Below are positions 45,850 to 57,959 of a DNA stretch of 64,000 nt, piece by piece; the stretch's first letter is position 1; each line of letters opens with the position of its first letter. Source of the DNA: Dryococelus australis (Eukaryota; Arthropoda; Insecta; Phasmatodea; Phasmatidae). The notes under the pieces were generated by a model. That model saw nothing but the letters and a program-made list of their open reading frames with translations. It searched no databases and had not been told where the DNA came from. The position numbers and the translations under genes were made by a program. The stretch is taken from positions 9,862,209 through 9,926,208 of the forward strand of contig CM057003.1 in NCBI GenBank assembly GCA_029891345.1, written 5' to 3'.

Positions 45850-46083
45850 GGGCCGCGGTGGTTTAGTGGTTAGACTACTCACCTCCCACCAGGGCGAACT
45901 GGGTTCTGTTCCTGGCGAGACTCGCCCCCCATCCGCCTAGATTTTAGGATGTGCGAATCGTGCTGGACAATGCCGCTGATCAGCGGGTTTTTCTCGGGGA
46001 CCTCGCCTCGCTTCACCCTCATCGGTTCTCGAGATCTCGAAGTTAAGAGCCGCCCAAAACTCTTCACTCACTCGCACTTACCA
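45850..46083 (+). mobile_element. tRNA-derived SINE, family alpha (copy 3), with target duplication
   Basis: Head GGCCGCGGTGGTTTAGTGG, CACCTCCCACC, B box GGTTCTGTTCCTGG. Body TAGATTTTAGGATGTGCG, CCGCTGATCAGCGGG, TTCTCGGGGACCTCG, CTCATCGGTTCTCGAGA. Tail GTTAAGAGCCGCCCAAA, then TTCACTCACTCGC. Flanked by GCGAGTGTAG (45,840-45,849) and GTGAGTGTAG (46,084-46,093), probably its target duplication. It lies 76 bp from the inverted-repeat element on its left. Confidence 0.83.
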
Positions 46084-46183
46084 GTGAGTGTAGTCTGCGA
46101 GCATCGGGGGAGTAGAGAATGATACTGACCGGCTGTGGGACTTTATGGGTGAGATACGGACATATGTAATGTACATTTTGATA

Positions 46184-46363
46184 AAGGCTGTTCACGATAA
46201 AGTGAGCACTTTTGAAATGTGTCTTAGAAGAAAGTCACTGCCCTGAACGCATATATTTCAGTGGGCGCACCGAGTGACATTTGTCCAGTAAAGTTGGTAA
46301 CGATGGGTGGAAAATAATTCCATTTCTTAACGTCGAATAAAAAGTGTTAACCATCAACAGCCT
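46184..46363 (-). mobile_element. Family A MITE with internal deletion (copy A11)
   Basis: Both ends are present (TA, AAAGGCTGTTCACGATAAAG; CAACAGCC, then TATA). Only about 180 bp remain: the first ~160 bp, up to AACGTCGAATAAAAAGTGTTA, then a jump to the last ~15 bp. The right terminal repeat is cut to CAACAGCC. Confidence 0.82.
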
Positions 46364-46365
46364 AT

Positions 46366-47484
46366 AACAAGTGAATATTAAGTAATCACAGCTAGTGCAG
46401 ATATAGCGATAAGAAGTTCAAAATTATTATTGATATTGGCATAAACATTGCGCTCACAGGCAGGAATGAATAATTGTTTTAATAGACAGGTAATTTAATG
46501 TTGTAAATAATATTTAAAGGTATTTTATAACGTTGAACAAAAATAATACATTTAATTTAATTCTGTTATTTTCATAAAGATATTCATCCTTCGCGGACTC
46601 GGACATGCGATAAGCAATTTGAAACAATATGGTTCTCTTGACGCATCTGAGCTTCGATAAAATTACAAAATTTTGGGCACGTAAGTGAGCGATATACCAC
46701 ACGGAAAATATATTGACCACTATACATCTGCGATGAGAGAAGGAAGATATGGGAAAATCATACCACATTCCAGTACAAAAGGCACGTATCGAATTTATCA
46801 ACTAGCGTATACAAAGGCACACCTAGCGATTCGTCAAAATAAGCTTAGCAGGACAGCCGAAATAAGTATTCAAGAGTTTGTAACTACGTTAAATTCTCTC
46901 CTGTCTTAAATTATGCAATATGCTCGTACCGGTTCTTTAGTAGAGAATTCAATATTTTTCTCTTTATTGTGTTTCATCTGGAAAAAATCACATCAGACAT
47001 CTGTAAACATTTTTCACCCGCCATGAAACCTATGTGTTACTAACAAGAATTATAAATGTTATAGTATTTCAAGAAGTATGTTCAGGCATTTGAACTGTTC
47101 CATCTCTTTGTGTCTTTAAATAAATACTTAACAAAATAACATACAATAATATCAAAGAAAATACTGGTATTACTTTTATACCCCTTAACTTAATATATAT
47201 TTATTAAAGGAAAAATACATTTAAAGTCCAATTTCTTTCATGATATTTTGCTCTTGTCGCATTGTAAAACTTAGTTTTTGTTGAAACACAGCAAAATTTA
47301 ATATTTGCAAGTAAAATAAAAGGCAATAATTTATTTTTTCTTACTATAAGGATAATAATTATATTCAACACATTTGGGATTACAACATCAAAACGTGAAT
47401 ATTATTTCCGGAAATATAATTCTGAATCATAAACGAGAAGTTGAGTTCAAGTACGTAGCTACCATATGCTAATACGACATTAAG
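46366..47484. other. AT-rich spacer, no recognised gene
   Basis: Open frames on both strands at 46,514-46,909 overlap one another. Neither shows a domain, and the plus-strand frame has no early ATG. I do not call a gene. Confidence 0.35.
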
Positions 47485-47486
47485 TA

Positions 47487-47797
47487 AAGGCTGTTCACGA
47501 TAAAGTGAGCACTTTAGAAATGAAACTTTGATAAAAGCCACTGCCCCTGAACGCATATATTTTAATGGGGGCACTCAGTGACATTTGCCCAGTAATTCTG
47601 GTAACCATGGATGGGAAGTAGTTGTACATCTAAACGCTTTCTTAGTAATTTCACAGTTTCACTTTACCGACGCATGAATAAAGTGATCAGTCCCATGGCA
47701 ATGTTAATTTTGCATAAGGCGGATGACTACACAACGTGTATACAAATAGATCTTAAGCAGGAGTTACAAAAGTGCCATTTTTGCTGTGAAAAGCCTA
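47487..47797 (-). mobile_element. Family A MITE with internal deletion (copy A12)
   Basis: Ends AAGGCTGTTCACGATAAAG and TGCTGTGAAAAGCC, then TATA; about 311 bp. About 105 bp are missing from the middle (after GGGAAGTAGTTG, resuming at CTTAGTAATTTCACAG). The breakpoints differ from those in A11, so the two short forms arose separately. Confidence 0.83.
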
Positions 47798-47959
47798 TAG
47801 AAAGGTGTGTGTATAGAAAGCTGATAAGAGTTATTTTTGTGTGTGACAAACAAATAAGATATTCTAAAAACGTTTCGCATTAACGTATGTTAGACACTGT
47901 CCAATAATACAAGGAAATTTCAAATTTATCCGCGTCACGTAGGCACTTCGCGAGCACCT

Positions 47960-49180
47960 TAAATCTTCCGGAAAATTCAGATGGATGGAGGGGTAAGAGC
48001 TAGTACTTGACTATTCACGGAAGGCCCTTGTAGAAGGGGTGGAAGGGGGGGGGGAGGGACGGTAGAATGGAGAAGAAGGATCAAACCGGCGAGAGGAGGG
48101 AACTGGAGTGCTTTATCTCGATCTCTCGCCTCTCGATTTATCGCACGCGTGAACGGGCGAGTCGGGATGAAATCAACAAAACAAGCTTCCCGGAACCCGC
48201 TCGCGCGCGATAGCATCGCATCGCATCGCATCGCTTCGCGTCGCTTCCCCACTTCAGCGGGAATTTGTTTACCTCCTGCTCTCCTCCCTCCTGGGCTCTT
48301 TTGGAACCCGCCCCCCCCCCCCCCGGGCGGTGCTGCCCAACCCCCCCCCCCCCTTTTCACTGGTGTCCTGTCCGAAGAGAAGAGGTTTCGGCTTTCTGAA
48401 AAGGGAAGAGGGGAAGAGTGGAATAGGAATCCTTCAAAGTCTTTCAGGCGGCCACGCAGTTTATAACACGGTGAAGTAGTCTTGCCCGCGTAGTTTTCAG
48501 GAGGGGTAGGGCTGGAAAGGGGATCGGGGGGAGGGGTACACAGAGTGCTACTGCTACCACTCCCGTTTTGCCATCAGACTCCCCCTTAATGAAAACGAAC
48601 TGGAGTGAAGCTAGCAAAGTGGGTGAACTGAGACGAGAAAGGCCAGAGAGAGAGAGAGAGAGAGAATCACAGATCTATGGGTTGGAATGGGGGAACGGGG
48701 CCTACCTCCCGGGTCTGCTGTTTTTGTTTTACTTCTTCGCAGAAACAAAAGAAAACACGTACCACCCCCCCCCCCCCCGGGCCAAGCTCTCTTGTGCCAA
48801 CTCCACGTTGTCATGGCGACCGACGCTCCAGGGTAGAGGGAGCTATCTACGGCTGTAACCCAAGTTACGAGCGAAAAGCAGATTGGTGAGGGGGTGAAAA
48901 GAGGGTTGTTTTCGTTTTGATGAGAAAGCGGAGGAGGAAGTTTCAGATAAACACGAACAGATCGAACGACCTTTTCGGCCAGTTCTCCGGCGTCGGGGAC
49001 TGCATTCCTTTGGAGAGGTCGCTAATAATTCAGTGACACCCGTCACTTTTATTTTCCTTCTCCGCCATGGTCTGAGATGTTGCACACAACTTGAGAACGC
49101 TCGGCAGGGTATTCCATCCTTCAACCGCAGGCCCACCTGGCAGCACCAAAAGCTTTTCACGACACAATGGATGGCATTGA
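47960..49180. other. GC-rich island with poly-G/poly-C tracts and (GA)n
   Basis: CpG- and GC-rich sequence with tracts of 10-14 G or C near 48,044, 48,310, 48,342 and 48,764, a (TCGCA)n-like run at 48,213-48,240, and (GA)10 at about 48,646-48,665. Open frames on both strands are low-complexity, Pro/Gly-rich and mutually overlapping, as expected from homopolymers. It could be a CpG island of a gene outside the window. No TATA box, splice site pair or protein domain supports a gene inside. Confidence 0.4.
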
Positions 49181-49592
49181 AGGAAGGGATATACGAATCG
49201 ACGACAAAGTTGGAAATAGGTTACCTACACTGTTTCAGAACCATTACGCACATGTTAACATACTAACGACACCGCAAATGCAATATTCTAGTACGAGGGA
49301 CACAAAATTCAGGCAAAAAGGAATTCTTTGGTGCTTGAAAATCGAATTTTTGAACACGGTCAAAGAAATTTTGTCCGGCAAATTCATGACATGCAAGGGA
49401 CCACCATCAGCAAAAACTGTGGTCTTCGCTGTTGCTACTCGGCTATTTATAACATGAGGCAGTACTGCAAATAAAGCGCTTTCCTGAGACGAAATACGTT
49501 CAGCCACTCAGTATTAGACATACTGATAGCGGCTGTGTTTAGAACAACGTTGACTTCACATCTGAGATAACGGGTTCGTAAGTTGTGGCACC

Positions 49593-49644
49593 ACTAGGAG
49601 TTGTACAATTTGTCTCTAACTTTTTTACCCACGAAACTCCTAGT
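49593..49644. repeat. 10-bp inverted repeat next to minisatellite
   Basis: ACTAGGAGTT (49,593-49,602) and AACTCCTAGT (49,635-49,644) are exact complements with a 32-base loop. The right arm abuts the first 25-bp unit. Confidence 0.7.
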
Positions 49645-49645
49645 T

Positions 49646-49830
49646 ATAGAAGTGAGGTCCATATTATGAAATAGAAGTGAGGTCCATATTATGAAATAGA
49701 AGTGAGGTCCATATTATGAAATAGAAGTGAGGTCCATATTATGAAATAGAAGTGAGGTCCATATTATGAAATAGAAGTGAGGTCCATATTATATGAAATA
49801 TAGAAGTGAGGTCCATATTATGAAATATGA
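49646..49830 (+). repeat. Minisatellite, 25-bp unit, about 7 copies
   Basis: Unit ATAGAAGTGAGGTCCATATTATGAA repeated head to tail, with essentially identical units except near the end, where one unit gains ATAT and AT insertions (49,789-49,803). The minus-strand frame over it encodes NMDLTS repeats but has no other support. Confidence 0.93.
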
Positions 49831-52800
49831 AGATAAATAATTGCCCTTCCAAAAGTTCCGTTAAAGTTCTAAATCTACATTTAAGTTTTTTTTTTTTTTT
49901 TTCACTACGGAGTTTAAACCCGTAATATAAAAAACGTTTTCTAAATTCCGAGTTTAAATGGAACCACATTTATGGTAGATAGACGGAAACTGAAATATTG
50001 TTTGGAATATCCCGTACAAAGTATCATACAACGTCTCGTGCATTCATGCCTAATGCTTTGATAATACTATCCCAAGCTGTCGTGTCTTACGAATAAGACA
50101 GAATTTGAGTTTCTTCTGAAAAAAAAAAATATATATATAGTAAGCAGTTCCATTGTAACCGCTATCTTCCTTATTTTCATGCTTCACTGTGTGCGATTCA
50201 TGCTCACTTAATTAACTCTATAAATAATCAGTGTTTCATATATATTTGCAGCTAAAAACTGAACACATTGTTATACATTGAAATGATTCCCCAATAAGTT
50301 TGTAACAGGCAATTTGTGAGATGGGCACAAAAGTTGCAAAACTATATAAACGGGAACATAACTGTATCTATAGTTATAGTCGATGGTATGTGGTTCGAAT
50401 ATTATGTACCCCACATAGTGAAATGGTGTGATATAAGGTATATTCAGTGATGATGTATAAGTACATTCTGATGTTAGAGTTTCTAGTAGGGATAATTCAA
50501 AAAGGATGAATCTAAATGAACGAGCTAGCCAATCCTCCAGTGAGGTTGAAGGGGAGGGAATAGAAAAAAGGGGGGGGGGGAGTAGGAGGGAATCCATACT
50601 GGTGTAATAAAAAATTAACTCCACTAACCTTAATGTTAGAAGTATGTAATCTCATATAGAAAGGCGATTATACGTCAAATTAAAACTATGTAAGTATAAT
50701 GAAGATTGAATAAATACACTGTTCGTACGGAATCGGAAGACAGGGTCTCGCTTTGATACAAAGTCACACGCGATTGGCTGTTTCGGCTTCCCTTGTTCTG
50801 TTGGCTGGTGCGAGCTGACACGGGGATTCGCAGGGACGCGATAGGCAATTTGGCGGCGACGTTCCTCATGAATCGGACGATCCGAATGTTGATTGGTTGT
50901 TTAATTTACCATCCGGAAGAACATACAGTTGCAGTCATTGTGTAAGCTCAGAACTTTGAATCAGTTAGCAGTTAACTACATAAAAAAGGGGTAAGTGTTA
51001 ATATATGTCTACTTAAACCTTCTACAAACACGGCAAGTAAACATCACTGATTTTAAATATCATATAAGAAATGAGTAGTGTTTGTAGTTGACAGTTCTGC
51101 TGTAACGATACCCACGCATTCATTAATGTACGAAAAATATGTTGTAAGAACAAAGTATGTCTTGAAAATACTTCCTGCACCAACATTTTATAACAGAAAG
51201 CTCACGTTTCCTCAGAAGTCAACATGCTCTTGACGAGAGCAAAATTAATTTTCTACCAAATTACGGAGTGATTTACTTTTATATTTATTACAGTGTGTGA
51301 AAATCTGCTGAAATTGAAGCTCCTTGGTATCTGTACGAAGGTCTTCAATTATTTGCCACGTCATATCTTGACAAGCTAAAAACGAACGAGATGAAATTGG
51401 GCATGTCATCTGGAAATTAATGGAAGGCAATTTTTTCACGAGAAAGTATTAAAATAATCAAATATCTCAAAAATCCGATGGCTTTATGGCGAGTTGGGCA
51501 AAAGCCGCTTCTAAACAAGATATTTTCTGGCGTGTTTCGATTATATCCTGGAACAGTTATAAAAACGCGTTTATCGCCAACAATGTAATATCACCGCGCT
51601 TATAAGGTACATTAAAATTTTATATTGGAAGCGCGTGGAAAATTTGTATGTGTGTGGAATAGCTATATTAAAAACTCGTTTGGAAATACGAGAGGCTGAA
51701 AAAGGTATTTTCTTTGGCGAGGCTATTGTGCAGGCCAACGGAAAATGATAAATTTTAAAAACCGTTATCATGTTAAGAGCTCTACTCTCGCAAAAATAAA
51801 AGTTTGAAACACAGTTCAGGCTACGTAACTTGTACGATTCGCAGATATCTTAGAAGTAAAGTAGCCGAGGAGGATGTAATATAATGAATAGACTATAATC
51901 CAACAAAAAATGTTGTTAATGAAGAGCCTGACATATGAAAACTTAATGCATCCATAGGCATAACTAAGTACTCTTAAAAACTATCAGATTACACGTTTTC
52001 ATTTTGGCTTTTATATGTATTTACCTCACCACTAGTAAGATATCTTCATGCATCGTTTGAACATTATAATAAATTTATTTAATTAAAGTAAAGAACACAT
52101 CAATGTTTGAGTCATATATTTTAATTTTGACGCCGATGCTTGAAGTCTTTAAGGCTTTGGACTAAGTAATCATACGTTTCCACTAGCATGCCTCTACTGT
52201 GAATATTCTGAGCATACTCTATTATTTCCGCACGCCAACATAATGGGAAAACATTATTCGAATTCAGTTGATATAATTATGTAACAATTTCATGGCCCAA
52301 AGAACAGTGAAACAAGCGAAATTAACTTCTGCCTTTGCTATAAGCCACGGCATAAAAGCTAGGTTATGCCTTATTTGGGAACGCTTTCATTAAATTATTT
52401 AAAAGTCTTGAGGGTCTTTTGTCATCTAGCTTCATTTTATGTACTACTTAGGTACTAACACGTGGGAAGCTGGTTTCGCGATACACGTTTGAAAACAGTC
52501 TCTCATTGTTTGACCTAAGAGAATACACACAAAAATAAAATCAATGTGTTAACAATTTATTATTGGCCATCACACGTTTAGTGATTCAATTATTATACAA
52601 TTGTGTTAGATTGCTCTTTCATAAGTTGAGTTTTAAGCATAGTTTCAAATAAATAGCTCCTCTTGAGCATTGGAAATAATTAAACAAATAGATTTAATTC
52701 ACTTCGATTTCATCCAGTGAAAAATCCATAACTGTGGTACAGAACTGACACTTTGTAAATAAATTTATTCAGTAGTATCTAAAAATTAAGAATTCGGGTG

Positions 52801-54500
52801 GTATGAATTATTTTGCAGTTGGTAGTATTTACAAATGTATGCGTGGTACCTGAGTGTTTCACATTTTAACATATTTTTCTTAACTACATATGCTATGCTA
52901 AATGGCTGTAGAATTTTTGTTTCAGAGTTTTCTCTGTATTTTCATTTGTTTTGTGTGATTTATACGGACATTTACTTCTGTGGACTGGAAAACTTTAACC
53001 AAAGCTCTTTGCAAAATTTCTTGCCTCAACCGAGTAAATAGTATTATTTTTATATCTATTGAATTGTTTATTGAACTACTATATATTAAAACTAGATCCT
53101 TGTGATCTTAAACGCAATGTAATTTCTTATTTATCAGTGCTCTGTAAACTGTTTACATTTATTATATTTTTTCAATAATTTTATTTATGAACGTACTCTG
53201 ACTGCTACAATAAATTGGAGTGTATTATCACACAGCCAATAATGCATGATACGAAGATCTACACAGAACCGCATAAATCACAATTACTTGTAGTGTGAGT
53301 ACCGCTATCATAGATATAGTCCACCTTAGACACGAAGGCCAAAATTTTTACAGTTCTAGAAAAGTAGTACTAATGTTGATGATTTGCAAATGTATCGCTT
53401 CGCCTCAGCTGCTCTAACACGTGAAAGCAATGCTGTTTGCTGTTCATGTCGGCTGTAAGCATTAAAAGAAAAAGTTTAAAAACTAACTGTATGCTGAAAA
53501 CGCTTTACTTTTCTAAAGTTGAAACGATTCTACCATCTCAAAATTTCTTTTGCGGGCACTATTTCAGCAAGTGTTGCAAACACAAACACGTACACAAGAG
53601 TGTAACTAACCAGGCGACCAGAGACACTGAAAATTGTGTCATTAGTTGCGACACCGTTTCAAAGTGAGTGGTTCTACCTGTCGAAAACTGGCCTCCGTGG
53701 TCGAGATGCGCTATGCTGGGCAGCCACTGCACACCATGTAGGGTTAATTATATTATGAACCCAAGTAGAAAAAACGTCAGTTTGATCACTTGGCCAAATC
53801 CGATAGTTCACGCGCAGCCCATAAACGGTTTCTATAATCAGCCGATATCTGTAATCCACCAGCAGATGCGTGTAGCCCACATGATGCACCTGGACTGTTG
53901 GAAGGTTAGGAAAATAAGTGAGTCTGAATAAATTTCCAAGAAAGACCTATATATTGTGCAGCACCCGTTTAGAAAATTCACTTTTGAGTGAAATTGCATT
54001 GTGATAATAATCGAAATGTCTAAATCTTTGTAGTTGAAACCTTTTTGTGACAATTTTGGAGTGATAGAAACTTTCATGAGAAAGTTATCTTTCTTAGTAA
54101 GTGTATTTAGCCTGAATATATATATATATATAATATGTATTATAACATATGTACTTATCCCATTAAGTTTGGAATGTTTATAACAGTTAAAATATCTACT
54201 TTTCTTCAATATTGTAATTTATAAAATGTAAAATGTGTTATGCAAGGTCACTTTGTTTGCCCAAAATAATAAGGATAGACATTAATATGGCAATGCCCCG
54301 AATTGTTGTATTTTCTCCTGAATATCATTCAAATGAATCAATTTGTATTTTATACTAAATAAATATTGAAATATCATGAGAGAATTCATGTGTGTGTTTG
54401 CCAGAAATCCTTACACTACGTGGGCCTGTCTTATACATTTGTTTTTGAAACATTTTGTTAACTTGCATTACTGTCACGCGCTTTGAGAAGGGCGTCGCAT
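49831..54500. other. Long AT-rich spacer, no recognised gene
   Basis: 4.7 kb without MITE, SINE or domain-bearing frame. Notable spots: a G10 run near 50,571-50,580; two inverted CCAAT words (ATTGG at 50,773 and 50,892) followed by ACATAAAAAAGGGGTAAGT at about 50,978-50,996; (AT)n near 54,117-54,132. At 53,686 GGCCTCCGTGGTCGAGATGCG looks like the start of a tRNA-derived head but no B box follows. This is the longest stretch here with no recognisable mobile DNA. Confidence 0.4.
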
Positions 54501-55189
54501 GGTGTTGTTTCCGCATTTGACTGAGCCACTTTGGATTCCGTAACTCCGACACTCCATTGGTGTAGAATATGTCCGATTGCGCAAACGAGGTTCGGGCGAA
54601 ACTAAGGTCGCTCAGGGAAAATTTTTGTTGGCGAAAAATTGCAGCATTTACACGCAAAGGGGCTGGCTGCTGCATTCACGTATAAGCCAGCACTGTTTGG
54701 AGCGGTTGGCTGCTTGGCCGCAGGCGCCCTCTCCTCCCACGCCACCTAGAGGGGGAGTCTTTCCGTGGTATTTTTCCACTCCTTCGTGGAACTCCGGGAG
54801 CCTTCGGGCGTGCTCGGCTATCGAATGCTTGGCTCCCCGTTCCCCGACAGCATAACGCAAAATGTAAATACACAGCCATTTTCGATGCGGGATGCGGCGA
54901 GCGAGGTATTTCGATTCGATACTCTTCCTCAAGGTCGAAAACAGTTTCCGCAAAAACTATCAATTGATTTCTCGAACAAAAGACAATAGACATCGACAAC
55001 TGTTACATATGTTTCTTCCTATTTTTTTTGGAAGTGATTGCGAGTAAATAAAGCAAACGTGAAAGTTTGGTGATATTGTGCATGTTCGCTGTTTATTATA
55101 TATAGCGTGCAGTGACCCTATTCATGATATAGGCCTGTGTTGTGTACCAATTACTTTATTAAATTTCGTGGTGTATACAAGTGTTATTT

Positions 55190-57950
55190 TGTGTTTTATT
55201 ATGTACACTGAAAACTACAAAAGAAACTATCCCCACTTTTAAAAGTAAACAGGAAGCGAAATGCGAATTTCGTGCGTGGCGAGGCAGACGCGATACACTC
55301 ACAAATCACGTTTCGAATAAACATCCAAATGAAAAGCCTAGAACTAGTGATCAGTGTAGTATTTCAAGGTTTTTGAAAGGCACAACCTGAGATTTTGAAG
55401 AACTTGGTACTGCTACTGAAAATGATTAGTCTTGGAATACTAGCTGCAAACCCTTAAACAAATTATGAAAACTTGATGATAGACCTATCATTCAACATGA
55501 GAGAAAACTTGGTCGGGAATTACCAGTCGCGTCTTGCGCCCAGGATAACGACAGTGTTAAAGAGTCTGCCGAGATCAACAAACAGTTATCAACCACATCC
55601 CAGACATTATCTTGTATTACCAATAAAGTTGACGAGTTGTTGAAACCAAATTAATCTGTGAAACAGGCCAAAGTCGTTACCCCCCTTTAACACACAATAA
55701 TGAAGAATATGAAACAAAAATTAAGTTAATTAGAATTTGCAAATCGGTTCCAGAAATTTGTCAAATGATGCCATGTTTAGAAGGAGGTACAGCTACAATT
55801 CAATGCTCTCCATGTGTAGAAAATTACAAAAACTTTCCCAAGGAGGTAGCCATTCCTTAAGTCGGCACATTTGGTATTTTTTTTCTCTTCCGAGTGAAAA
55901 GCAGTTAACACAACCTACTCAGCGTATTGAGTTTCGAAATTTGAAGACACGCCTCATTGATCGTTTAAAATCAAATGCACATAAATGGTGTATAAAGTTT
56001 TCTGAATCAATGGAAAAGAGAGATATGGTGGTAAAAAAAAAAAAAACACGAAAAGGTGGGACTCAGGGTTGACAGGACTCCTTACAGTGCAATTAAAGAA
56101 GGCAAGGGTGCGAAATATTTTGAACGTTTATTGAGTTTAAATGTTCTAAGTGATGCTGATGTTGGCGAACTTAATCACTCGACCGAATTTTCCAGTGAAT
56201 ATAGAAAAACACATTTCTTACTGTGAATGCGAAAATATGTGATTTTTTTAAGTACAAACAATCCAGTGACAAATCATCTACCTCTCGTGTCAGTCACAGC
56301 AGACAAAATCACGAAACTACAACGGACATACCAAATAACTTGCCTGATTACACTTTTAGAGGGGGTTCAGACATGTATTATGATTGACATTTCACCATGT
56401 GGCACCTCACACAAAGGTGGTGTTCGTGTTGAAAAACTGCAATGTGCCCTTTAAAATTGTAAAATTAAGTTTAAAGTAACAATTTAATGGAATTGCATTT
56501 GATAGTCAATATTTTGATCTTGGCGAGGATACAAAATTGGCCTTTGTAAAAATGTCAATCATGACATCATGGGGCTAAAGTTAGATTTTTAACTAGTCAC
56601 TGTACATCTAAGAGCGTCAACTGAGGTAATGGCCTAAATGGTAAGAAGTAATTATTTTAGCAGATAAATTTCAAGTGGGTGTTTTAAATCCAAAATCATT
56701 CCAAGAAACACGTTTTGTTCAAAGTGAGCTAAGAATCTACAAAACATTTCAAAAAGATTTCAAGTAGTTTTTTATTGACTTACAAAAGATGCGCACTGAA
56801 TGCATTCGGAAAGGCAGCAATACTCTTGCTAAGGATTACTCATTGGAACTCGATAATTTTTCCAAGCCTTGTTTTATGTATCAACTACTACGGACGGTTG
56901 ACATATTAGAGTTGGTCACAAAATTCAGTTGTACCTCTCAGAATGTAAACACCTGCATTTGGACAATCTTTGATTGTTATGACTGTATGAAAAACACACT
57001 TAATGACATGACAATGAAACTAAAACAAGGGAGCTTAACTGAAAAAAAATTTCCATCAGTTTCTAAGGCAATTGAGTCATTACAAAATAATGTTTACCAA
57101 GACTGTTTATTGGTTAATGAAGACTGCCAAAGATCAAGCCGTTCCCAGACTCAGCATCAGGATGAAGACGTAACAGATGAAGAAAGTTTAAAACATTCCA
57201 GAAAAGATTAGAAAATCTTTGTGTAACATTGCTTGAAAAACTAGCACTTAAAATCACTGAACCTCCAATAGTAGAAAATATGCGGAAATGTTTCAGCAGC
57301 AAACACATAACGAGCCCTCCAGATACAACAGCTGAGCATACAATTAGGGAAGCTCTAGAAACACTTGTTACATGGGTCAATGAAAACCGAGGATGCAAGT
57401 TGGACATTGACTTTATATTTTCCCAATTGAATGTTATGAAAAGCAACTTTTTAAACACACCATTTTTTAAATTAGTACTTGATTCTTCAGAATAAAATCA
57501 AAAACCAAAATTAATCATCCAGGACAACATAATAACAAAAGAAGCATTTACTAACCCTGAAGTGTATGCCCACATACCTGAAATAATTTATCTGTTTGAA
57601 AACTGTTTAAAAATCTGTACTGAAGCAGTTTGTGAAACAGTTGGATCAGTAATTGACAACCATATCCACAATCGGAACATTCAATTCGACACCCTTTTCA
57701 ATGAAGTCTTCATTTCTTGGAATGGACCTCCTGTTCACAAGGCTTCACAGCTTTTAAACGAATCCTTGGCCAGGCATTTCCATGGGGGAATATATTATTT
57801 TACACGATTTTCTTCAGCATCTCATCTCAAGGTGTACAAGACTTCAAAGGTGGTTGACGACCTTCGCAAAGAGAGGAGAAGGTTGCCGTTTCTTGGAGAT
57901 AACTGGCTTCAGAAATGTGTATATTTTTTTATGTATTCATTATGATAAAT
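55190..57950 (+). pseudogene. Decayed coding region, transposase/zinc-finger-like, unidentified
   Basis: A series of protein-like segments runs in the same direction over 2.7 kb but is split across frames by many breaks. The first segment has a Cys/His-containing stretch (CEFRAWRGRRDTLTNHVSNKH), short of a clear zinc finger. Later segments are rich in Asp/Glu/Lys (56,789-57,208; QHQDEDVTDEESLKHSRKD at its end). The last (57,562-57,945) has FNEVFISWNGPPVHKASQLL and KVVDDLRKERRRLPFLGDNW. The size and layout recall hAT-related or zinc-finger transposon-derived proteins, but I see no diagnostic motif. No introns or terminal repeats were identified. It could be a dead element or a dead host gene copy. 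Confidence 0.5.
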
Positions 57951-57959
57951 ATTCAGGTA

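Noticed and set aside
46514-46909. Overlapping frames on both strands (95 and 74 codons)
   Set aside because: Mutually antisense, no domain, and the plus frame lacks an early ATG.
47977-48858. Pro/Gly-rich frames up to 127 codons
   Set aside because: They run through poly-C/poly-G and GA repeats on both strands. No coding support.
53686-53706. tRNA-like start GGCCTCCGTGGTCGAG
   Set aside because: No B box or body follows, so it cannot be supported as a SINE.
54736-54756. CTCF-like word GCCACCTAGAGGGGGAG
   Set aside because: It fits the consensus only with a spacing error, and a single partial match carries no weight.
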